This document shows, piece after piece, positions 55,806-64,000 of a stretch of 64,000 nt of DNA. Below the pieces are notes generated by a model that was not told the origin of the DNA, did no database searches, and saw only the letters and a list, made by a program, of their open reading frames with translations. A program made the position numbers and the translations under genes. The DNA comes from Macrocystis pyrifera. Its lineage: Eukaryota; Sar; Phaeophyceae; Laminariales; Laminariaceae. Position 1 is the stretch's first letter. Each line of letters opens with the position of its first letter. Location of the stretch: contig JASSKH010000006.1 in assembly GCA_031763025.1 (NCBI GenBank), forward strand, positions 15,589,479 to 15,653,478, read 5' to 3'.

Positions 55806-55863
55806 GGTCCCCCCCCCCCCCCCCCCCCCCCCGTATGCCCACCCTTCTTGCTGTGGTGCCCAC
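54941..55863 (-). other. Low-complexity region upstream of the DIRS RT, possible gag-like remnant
   Basis: Two overlapping minus-strand frames (54941-55672 and 55270-55863) encode Gly/Ser/Gln-rich sequence driven by CAG and G runs. The position fits a gag-like first ORF, but no motif supports it. Confidence 0.3.
55737..55832. repeat. TGC trinucleotide array followed by ~25-C run
   Basis: About 22 uninterrupted TGC units (55737-55804) are followed by a C homopolymer (about 55808-55832). Confidence 0.95.
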
Positions 55864-55903
55864 TCTTGCTGTAGCTGCTGTGGTGTGCCCCGGCTATTCG
55901 GCT

Positions 55904-55920
55904 GCTTAGGGTTAGGGTCT

Positions 55921-55951
<31 letters not shown>

Positions 55952-55953
55952 GC
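55904..55953. repeat. Head-to-head interstitial telomeric repeats
   Basis: GCTTAGGGTTAGGG (55904-55917), TCT, then CCCTAA repeats ending CCCTAACCCTAAGC (55940-55953). The TTAGGG units point toward CCCTAA units, so the two arms form a hairpin. The block directly abuts a LINE 3' UTR copy. Confidence 0.9.
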
Positions 55954-56344
55954 ACAGCCAGGGTCTCCCTGCTGGTCCGCCTGGTACCTTGCTACCCTGT
56001 CTGCCACCATCGTCCAGCGTTCGTCAACTATGCCCGGCCCCTCGGCGTCAGACAATAAGAAACAAGCAAATCAGGCTCGTCATCCACCCACGCCACACGA
56101 CTCCTGTAGTAAGGCTTATCAATTGGAGAAAGGAAGAGAAAGACAATATAATGAAAATCACATAGGATCAGCGCAAAGAAGAAAACGAAATGAAACAAAA
56201 ACAAACAAAAACAACAGGAAGACAAAGGAACACCACGTTCTAACCAGCTGCACCAGTTGGTGGTACGAGTAGTATAGGCATGTTCTACCTCTTAGTCTGC
56301 CCGGTACCTGGCTACCCTTTCTGCCATCTCCTTCCTACTTTCGT
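55954..56344 (-). mobile_element. LINE 3' UTR copy joined to telomeric repeats
   Basis: CACAGCCAGGGTCTCCCTGC and the ACTATGCCCGGCCCCTCGGC block match other tails. It extends to the last LINE codons at about 56340. The distal terminal tail is missing; telomeric repeats stand in its place. Confidence 0.8.
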
Positions 56345-56880
56345 GTGTGTGTGTTCTTCACATTAAACCGTTCTTCTACTCGTCGACATCCAGCAAGCCT
56401 AGTGTCCGTGCTGATTCTTCACCCTAGAAAGATACGAGCTCTGTGGTCACAGACTACGACACGGAGATAACACACCGTAATGCATTAATAGCCTACGCAA
56501 TACCATGCCTTCGCACTAGGTGCGGCGACACAACATACATACATACGCCAGCGACCAAAATACACCATAAAGAAAGAGGAGCAACGAAGAAACCAAACCG
56601 AAAAAGAAAAAGACAAGGAGAAGAATCCCAAATAAATAAATAAAATGGGAAGCCAAACCTCAGACACATACTTACCCCGAGCATGAGCCAAAAGGGACGT
56701 GCAAGGGGGAAGGAACGAGAAAGAAAAAGGGGACCATGCATCCCGGTGAACACTTAACCAAATAAAAAGAGAAATAATGAGTGGGCCAAAATACGCTCGT
56801 CACCCACCCACTATGTAGTACTTCTTTCATAAGGATAAGAAGGGGAAAATATAGGAAAAAGTTAAGTCATAGAAAGAAAA
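56345..56880 (-). mobile_element. LINE terminal-tail copy, subfamily B (left arm of inverted repeat)
   Basis: It starts with a GTGTGTGT tract and TTCTTCACATTAAACCG. It is the near-complete reverse complement of about 57220-57735. Confidence 0.85.
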
Positions 56881-56896
56881 AAAAAAAACTCCCCTT

Positions 56897-56939
56897 GTTG
56901 TTGTTTTCTTCACATTAAACCGTTCTTTCTACGCGTCGA
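56897..56939 (-). mobile_element. Short LINE terminus with GTT tract
   Basis: TTGTTGTTGTTTTCTTCACA, then ATTAAACCG and CGCGTCGAC. It is joined directly to the plus-strand LINE fragment. Confidence 0.75.
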
Positions 56940-57735
56940 CTGAGGCAAAGCTGAGTAGACAGCGCCGTGCATCCGCTGCAGGTAGTGTTAGAGGGAATGG
57001 GGGGAGGGGTAACAGCAGGAGGGGTAGAGGGAACACCGTACAAGTGTATAGGGGCAGGGGGGGGAACAGGAGGAGTAGAAGGGAAACCGCGGTAGAAGAG
57101 AGTAGCAGAGAGACCGCAGATAGGGTAGCAAGGTACCAGGCCGACTAATAGGTTGGACGTTTCTTTGCTACTCGTACCGCCAACTGCTGCGGCCGTTCGG
57201 TATGCATTTTGATTTTTTTCCCTTCTTATCCTTATGAAAGAAGTACTACATAGTGGGTGGGTGACGAGCGTATTTTGGCCCACTCACTATTGCTCTTTTT
57301 ACTTAGTTAAGTGTTCACCGGGATGCATAGTCCCCTTTTTCCTTCTCGTATCTTTCCCCTTGCACGTCCCTTTTGGCTCATGCTCGGGGTAAGTATGTAT
57401 GTGTCTGAGCTTTGGCTTCCCATTTTATTTATTTATTTGGGATTCTTCTCCTTTTCTTTTTCTTTTTCTTGTTCTTTTTCGGTTTGGTTTTTTCGTTGCT
57501 TCTCTTTCTTTATGGTGTATTTTGGTTGCTGGCGTATGTATGTATGTTGTGTCGGCCGCACCTAGTGCGAAGGCATGGTATTACGTAGGCTATTAATGCA
57601 TTACGGTGTGTTATCTCTGTGTCGTAGTCTGTGACCACGGAGCTCGTATCTTTCTAGGGTGAAGAATCAGCACGGACACTGGGCTTGCTGGATGTCGACG
57701 AGTAGAAGAACGGTTTAATGAGAAGAACACACACA
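56940..57735 (+). mobile_element. LINE 3'-end copy, subfamily B (right arm of inverted repeat)
   Basis: The last about 68 codons (EAKLSRQRRASAAGS to DRVARYQAD, stop at 57148) and the tail match LINE copy 1 at 63700-64000 closely. It ends GAACGGTTTAATGAGAAGAA plus an AC tract. Confidence 0.9.
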
Positions 57736-58693
57736 CACATCCAGCACAACCAGTGTCCGTGCCGATTCTTCAAACCTAGAGAGATACAAGTTCTGTGGTC
57801 ACAAAGCTACGCCACAGAGATAACTACGTTGCCACCTATGCAATACAATGTCGTGTCATCATACTGCGTACGACAGGCACGACATACACATTCCATGACC
57901 TAGAGAAACTAAAACGAAACAAAGAGAAAAGACAAAAACAAAAACAACGACAATTCGAAAGAGAAAAGAAACAAAAAAAAATAAAAAAAATATACCTGGT
58001 ACTCGTGTGTGTATATACTTCAGTATAGCAACAAACCATCGTACCCCCCCGTAGGGGACGTGGCAGACACTTGAAAAGAACGAGCTGGAAAAAAAAGAAA
58101 AAGAAGAAACCACCACTAGTCGTCAACAGAGTAAGACTAAGAACCAAGGGAAAAATAACCGGCAAACCAAACAAAGCACAAGGCATGCTCCAGGTAGCGG
58201 CAGCAGTTTATGGTACGAGTAGCACAGCCAGGGTCTCCCTGCTGGCCCGCCTGGTACCTTGCTACCCTGTCTGCCACCATCGTCCAGCGTTCGTCAACTA
58301 TGCCCGGCCCCTCGGCGTCAGACAGTACGAAACAAGCAAAGCAGGCTCGTCATCCACCCACGCCACACGACTCCTTCAATAAGGCTTATCAATCGGAGAA
58401 AGGAAGAGAAATGAAAATCACATAGGGTCACCGCAAAGAAGACAATAAAATGAAATAAAAATAAACAAAAACAACAGGAAGACAAAGGAAGACCGCGTTC
58501 GAACCAGCTGCACCAGTTGGTGGTACGAGTAGTATAGGCATGTTCTACTTCTTAGTCTGCCCGGTACCTGGCTACCCTATCTGCGATCTCCTTCCTACTT
58601 TCGTCCACTGCAGTTTCCCTTCTACTCCTCTTCCCCCCCCTCTCCGCATTCCCTTGGTCGGGTTTTCTGCCACTCCTCTTGTTGCCCCTCCTC
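57736..58693 (-). mobile_element. LINE 3'-end copy, 5'-truncated
   Basis: It is very similar to the copy at 38705-39669, including the truncated coding end, and ends abruptly at 58693. Its terminus is missing where it meets the AC tract of the preceding copy. Confidence 0.85.
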
Positions 58694-58942
58694 GGTAAAC
58701 ACTATTGATAGTAATATTTATAATCACTTGTTTTTTCACTGATTTTCGTTGTTCTGATTAATGTATATTTGTATTACGTATTATTTGAGGCATCATAAAA
58801 CCAAAGTTGATATCCAACCAATATGGAGTACTCATTATAAATATCTGCCACTTTGTTGTTGCCGATGCCCTGTTGTCATGCCGCGACCCTCCTGGTTTTG
58901 ACGACAACACAACATACGCCAACGCAAAAAGATCGAGGCCTC

Positions 58943-58978
<36 letters not shown>

Positions 58979-60114
58979 TATGGCCGGTCGGACCGGCAGC
59001 AGGCGTACGCCTGTCCCTGTCCAGACAAGGCCGCCCCAGCAAGACATGAGAAAGATTTTCGAGAACAGGAATTGGACAATCTGCGTCCGTAAGGCGAGAC
59101 TGCGGGGGAGGACGACGAGCAGGGGGGCGGTGGAAAAGTCAAGGGGCGCCCGTACGGTATGACGTTGGCGCGTCTATGTCAGGACATCATTGAGATCAGG
59201 ACCCCACTTAAGCACGTCCGCCCCATTTCTGTAAGCGGGCGCCGGCGTGCAGCTCGAAGAGGTGTTGCTTCGACCTTTCATGCCAAGAACCCGAACCCAA
59301 GGAACCCATAAAGAATACGTTCTCCATCCCCACGTTGACGGCAAGGTGGAAGACATGCAAGAAGCACCCAATGCGGAACGTACATATGATTTCTTCCGTT
59401 AGAACGGCAACCGAACGCGCTGCATCGCCACCTTCCATCTCCCCTTTCTCCCGCTTGCACTGCTTGCTGCTGTTGCTGCTGACCCTGGCTTACACTTACA
59501 CACGACTGCTATATTCCAATAACTCCAGGAGCTGGTCTCCAGAAATGCTTCAAGCTTTTGGGCTTTCGCCTCTGATGAAAAAAGCGATGACGGCTGCTGT
59601 CAATTTTCTTCGTTGTGGTTGGTAAAAAAAAAACGAAATTCATCTCTGCGCACAACGGTCAATGGACACTGATATTGCTTGTACCTACTATAAAAGGGAC
59701 CTCAGGCGCACTCCTGACTGCTGTCACAAGCACCGGTAGACTCCTTAAGATGCTCCGCTTAGGTTTCCGAGAGCTTTCTCGAGCACTTTTTAGTTTCTCC
59801 AGAGTCGTAGTTGGACTGCTGTTCGTCTATGTTCCTAGTTCTGAGGACATCATGAGTTTCATAAAATAACTTCCAAGATACATTATTTCTTGCCCTAGTT
59901 CTGACCAACAGCCTTGTTTCTGACCCTCCGGAGGAAACTGATTGGCTGCTCCAAACATTAAATTAGGACTCTGGAGAAACCGGAAATTGTTACTTAAAGC
60001 CCGCAAAAACCTACGGGGAGCATTATGAGGAGTCTGTCAGTGCTTTTCGCTTTCCCGCCGAGGAAAATGCGGATGTATTTTCGGCCTCAAAACGCAGTTC
60101 TGAGACTCAAGAAA
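58694..60114. other. No gene recognised; CAG array
   Basis: Eleven CAG units lie at 58945-58977, followed by GTATGGCCGGTCGGACCGGC. Open frames of 60-96 codons (59335-59625 and 59615-59869, plus strand) have no recognisable domains; they could be exons but I cannot support that. Confidence 0.4.
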
Positions 60115-60389
60115 AAACAGAGTGAGACTAAGAACCAAGGGAAAATAACAGGCAAACCCAAGCACAAGGAACGCTCCAGGTAGCGGCAGCAGGTTATGGT
60201 ATGAGTAGCATAGGTAGCCAGATTCTCCCTACTAGTCCGTGTTAGGACCTTGCTACCCTGTCTGCCGTCTCCGTCCTGCGTTCGTCACTTGTTGCCCCCT
60301 CGGCCTCAGACAATACGAAACAAGCAAAGTAGGCTCGTCATCCACCCACGCCACACGACTCCATATCAATAGAAGAAAGAAAGAAAGAA
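60115..60389 (-). mobile_element. LINE 3' UTR fragment upstream of LINE copy 1
   Basis: It contains GAGTGAGACTAAGAACCAAG and CAGACAATACGAAACAAGC, diverged more than the other tails. LINE copy 1 begins immediately beside it in the opposite sense. Confidence 0.75.
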
Positions 60390-63300
60390 ATGAGAATCAC
60401 AGAGGATAAGGCGCGAAAAAAAAGAATACTGATACTCAGGCTACCTAACCCAAAAAGGAGGAGGGGACGAGCCTCTCGTCGGCTGGCAAAAAAAGCAGCA
60501 CGCGAGGCTCGTAAGAGGCGGAAGGCGGCACTTGTGGTGGTAGCGACCTACAATGTGCGTACCCTGGCCGTAAAGGGGAAGAACGGGTACGGGCATGACG
60601 AGTGCGTGCTTGCGAAAGGACGGCAACTCGGTTGTGACTTCATTGGTCTGCAGGAAACCCGACGGTCCGGCAACACGAGATTTCGTGCAGCTGGATACCA
60701 AGTTTTTGGTTCAGGTCAGGAAAAAACAGCAGCGAGACAAGGGTTGTATGGGGTAGGTTTAGCAGTAAAATACTCAATATGCCGTACGTCTAAGTTCACT
60801 CAGCAGTTTATTGACGAACGACTTATGTCTATGCGCTTTGAGTTGGACGGTCGGTGCGATGCGGTTAATTTTGTCGTTGCGTCCGCCCCAACTGATTGTA
60901 CCAAAGACTCCAAGCAGAAAGGCATGTTCTGGCGAAAGTTGGACGACCTGGTTGAGCAGATTCCTGCTAAAGAGTGTTTGTTGTGCTTATAGATGCCAAT
61001 GGGCGAACTGGGGGGAGGATAGAAGGGTGCGGTGATGATGAATGTAGGGTGCTCGGAGCATACGGACGAGATGTTCGTAGTGATAACGGCAAACGGCTTT
61101 TGTCGTTCGCTACCAGTTGCAAGCTAGCGCTCACCAACACATTTTTCAGCACGCGCAAGGGCGGAATATCGCATACATACAACGGCACCAGCCTGAATGA
61201 TCGTAAGCGAATCGACTACATCCTAACTCGTCAAGTCCACCGACCTAGAGTACATAATGTTACAGTCGTCCCACAGCCCCCATCGCCTGCTAAGGCTGAT
61301 TCAGACCATAACATCGTGTACATCAAGGCCCGACTTAATGGTCACTATTCGTCTAACCGAAGATTGCTGAAACCCCCAAAACGCCGAGAATTTGACAGGC
61401 AGCTTTTATTATCCGATGGAGAGCGTCGACACCGAATAGTCGAGAGGGTCGTTTCCGCTCTTAACCAACCTACTCAGCCTCGTAACACGTCTGGCATGGT
61501 TGAGTTTTTCACCACAACTGTCATGAATGCTGTTGAGAAAGAGGTGCCACCTCCACCACGTCGCCACCACCGAAACGGTTGGTGTGAGACCCCCGAAACG
61601 GTGGCCGCTTTCAAAGTAGCATGGACAGCGAGGGAGGATGCGAGACAGCTCTTGCGTGTCTACCCCCGAGATAGTACAGCGTGGAAGAAGTTGAGATCCG
61701 CCTGTGCGAATCTGCAGGAAGTGGTCGCCGCAGGAGTCAAGGCGTAGTTTGAAGAGTACCTCGCTGAAACCGAGAAATTCCTCGCGAGTTCCGATCAACG
61801 AGGGTTCTACAAGCACCTGAAGAGTACGGTAGGGTTGCAAGGTACGAAAGCGAGGAGTGAACAGTTTATCATGGACGAGGATGGCACGCTGTTGCGGGAT
61901 CAAGCGCGAATTCGTGAAAGATGGGCGGGGCACTACCACAAACTATTGAACACGAAATCGCTGAAACTTGACCCCACGATCATCGACCTAGTGCCACCAC
62001 GACCGCTGAAACTATCCCTTGGAAATGAACCATCCATTGACGAGATGATGGAAGCAGTGAAGGGTATGTCAAACTGGAAAGCCGTTGGACCAGATGGTCT
62101 CCCGGTCGAAGTACTGAAACTTGACCACCCCGCTTTCGTGCAGTATTTTGACAGTATCCTTGTTAACGTTTGGGTAACGGGAGAAGCCCCTCAGCAATGG
62201 AAACATGCGATCATAAAAACCCTTCATAAAAAGAAGGATAGAACTGATTGCAAAAACTACAGAGGTATTTCGCTTGTTGCTCACGCAGGCAAGGTGTTGC
62301 TGAAAATCGTTGCGTCCCGTCTAAGCAGCTACTGCGAGACCGAGCATATACTCCCTGAAGAACAGTGCGGCTTCCGCCCCGCACGGTCGACAGTCGATAT
62401 GCTGTTTGTCGTGCGCCGGTTGCAGCAGCTCGGGCGGCAGACGAAAATCCCCCTGTACATGTGCTTCATCGACTTGCAGAAAGCGTACGACTCTGTCGAC
62501 CGAGAACTGTTGTGGGAGGTACTCACACGCCTTGGTGTACCAACCAAGATGCTCACAATCATTCGCAAGTTTCACGAAGGCATGCGGGCTCGCGTGCGTG
62601 CGGATGACGGTGAACACTCGGACTGGTTCAATGTAACCCAGGGGCTGCGGCAAGGCTGCGTACTATCGCCGTTACTGTTCAACATGTTTTTCGCCGCTGC
62701 GATACACATCGTGCTGGTACGCCTCAGCAAAGACGAATGCATCGTAAGGGATTTGGTTCATCTCGAAGAGGACAGGGTTGTCGGAAAAGAGGGACCGTTG
62801 GCATGCGTGCAAAGGGCGGTGTGGGGCATGTTGTATGCAGACGACGCAGGAATAGTCTCGAAGTCGGCGGAAGGCCTTGCAAGAATGATGACAGTCATCG
62901 TGACTGTCTTCGAAGCAGTAGGTCTCACGGTATCCGAGAAGAAGACAGAGACGATGCTCCTACGAACACCGGATCAGACGTTTACCACCTCACCGCTCGC
63001 GATCGAAGCTGCAGGCCAAAAGTATAAAACAGACGACCCAGTTTTTGTACCTAGGAGGCATTGTCCACGAGAACGCTGACCTCTCCTTCGAAATCGCGCG
63101 ACGAATTCGTCTGATGCGGGCATGCCTCAAACGGTATGGTCCGGAACTGTACGATAGGACGAACGCACCGCTTAGTCTGAAAGTCCGGATGCTGAAGGCC
63201 GAGGTGATTGAGACCTTGCTGTACGGTTGCGTGACGTGGACCCTCAATGCGGACCACTTCGCCAAGCTTCGATCAGCCCACCACGAAGTCCTTCTGCGAG

Positions 63301-63914
63301 TCATTGGTTTCCAGCGCCGACTACGCACCGACCACACCACCCTCTCGTATGCGAAGGCGCTCAGGATAACACGATGCGAAAGTATCGAAACGACCATCCG
63401 TAAACGGCGACTCTTCTTTGCGGGGGCTGTGGTGCGGCAACACGAGGGGCGATTGCCCAGTCGGTTGATGTTCGGGACGATCGCTGGTGGGGGGAGCCCG
63501 AAACCAGGCGGGCAGCCCAAGACTTGGCCTAGGGCCATTGCTGAGGACCTTAGAGTGTTCAAAGCCACCGAGGGATCAACGGAAGACTCCCCCTTAGTCT
63601 TTGGAGTTGGGACCGCACTGTGGCCCACTGCAGCAAAACAGACGGGGAAGTGGTACCGGGGAATCCTCGAAGCAGCTGAACAGTTCATGGGCAGGTGGCA
63701 CGAGGCTGAGGCAAAGCTGAGTAGACAGCGCCGTGCATCCGCTGCAGGTAGTGTTAGAGGGAATTGGGGGAGGGGTAACAGCAGGAGGGGTAGAAAGAAC
63801 ACCGTACAAGTGTATGGGGGCAGGGGGGGGAACAGGAGGAGTAAAAGGGAAACCGCGGTAGAAGAGAGTAGCAGAGAGATCGCAGATAGAGTAGCAAGGT
63901 ACCAGGCCGACTAA
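60390..63914 (+). pseudogene. LINE EEP endonuclease-reverse transcriptase, three visible lesions
   Basis: A basic N-terminus (RRGRASRRLAKKAAREARKR) precedes the EEP endonuclease: YNVRTLAVKG, FIGLQETRRSG, LIDANGRTGG, RIDYILTRQ and KADSDHNIVY, so the catalytic Asn, Glu, Asp and His motifs are present. The RT has [14 protein letters not shown], motif [18 protein letters not shown], motif [15 protein letters not shown], motif [13 protein letters not shown] and motif [10 protein letters not shown]. The C-terminal domain carries RLFFAGAVV, PGGQPKTWPRAIAEDL and a basic Gly/Arg tail ending DRVARYQAD. No RNase H is seen. Lesions judged against copies 2 and 3 are one missing base near 60980, a TAG at 61745-61747, and one extra A near 63029. 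No separate ORF1 protein is evident. The product would nick target DNA and reverse-transcribe LINE RNA. Confidence 0.9.
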
Positions 63915-64000
63915 TAGGTTGGAGTTTTCTTTGCTACTCGTATCGCCAACTGCTGCGGCCGTTCGGTATGCATTTTGATTTTTTTCCCTTCTTATCCTTA
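60390..64000 (+). mobile_element. LINE retrotransposon copy 1, nearly intact, runs off the window
   Basis: The coding region ends at 63914. The tail (TTGCTACTCGTATCGCCAAC, CGGTATGCATTTTGATTTTT) continues past the window and equals 57150-57240, so it belongs to subfamily B. The 5' end is set by the adjacent minus-strand LINE tail. EEP plus RT without RNase H, and a microsatellite-ended tail, suggest an RTE-like clade; that is inference. Confidence 0.85.

Noticed and set aside
30000-60000. Recurrent palindromic TACCTGGTA motif near many repeats
   Set aside because: It is frequent but mostly explained by its presence in the shared LINE tail; no independent positional pattern was seen.

Overview
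The window looks like nuclear DNA of a eukaryote that is rich in mobile elements. I infer a photosynthetic stramenopile, perhaps a brown alga. Four things point that way: a two-exon host gene with canonical GT/AG splice sites, TTAGGG-type telomeric repeats, a DIRS-type tyrosine-recombinase retroelement together with EEP/RT-type LINEs, and hAT DNA transposons. The species call is inference only. I saw no rRNA gene, canonical tRNA gene, operon or CRISPR array.

Region 1 (1-21 kb) is sparse in genes and rich in tandem repeats. It holds a truncated PIF1/Helitron-like helicase C-terminus joined to a ubiquitin-protease (C19/USP)-like domain (3.56-5.39 kb). It also holds the one convincing host gene, a two-exon sulfotransferase-like gene on the minus strand (12.8-10.7 kb). 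Around these are several unrelated satellites: an AGCTCA-rich array (3.3 kb), dispersed modules (6.2-9.0 kb), a CCATGG-rich segment (13.3-14.0 kb), a 42-bp palindromic satellite (17.2-17.6 kb) and a degenerate higher-order satellite (18.7-20.9 kb).

Region 2 (21-50 kb) is a nest of mobile elements. A non-autonomous hAT element with a perfect 8-bp target duplication lies at 21.4-23.0 kb. A degenerate LINE runs forward at 23.6-28.0 kb. A hAT-like element with GGGACGGGACGG subterminal arrays lies at 28.4-30.2 kb, with a truncated inverted relative at 40.3-41.5 kb. A 5'-truncated LINE lies on the minus strand at 32.9-30.3 kb. Many LINE 3' tails follow in both orientations, and one carries a nested tRNA-derived SINE whose second copy sits at 45.75 kb. 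A 2.6-kb hAT element with 14-bp terminal inverted repeats, degenerate zinc-finger and dimerisation segments and an apparent internal deletion lies at 46.3-48.9 kb.

Region 3 (50-64 kb) starts with a foldback element, then a minus-strand DIRS-like element (RT, RNase H, tyrosine recombinase) whose frameshifts largely fall at homopolymers. A head-to-head telomeric repeat block at 55.9 kb abuts a LINE tail. LINE tails then form a roughly 0.5-kb-arm inverted repeat. The window ends in an almost intact LINE (60.4-63.9 kb and beyond) that has the EEP and RT catalytic motifs and only three visible coding lesions.

Nearly all recognisable coding potential belongs to selfish elements. The elements share signatures that relate them: LINE copies share a long 3' UTR ending in a conserved terminus plus a microsatellite, and an 86-bp minisatellite lies upstream of two LINE copies in the same relative orientation.
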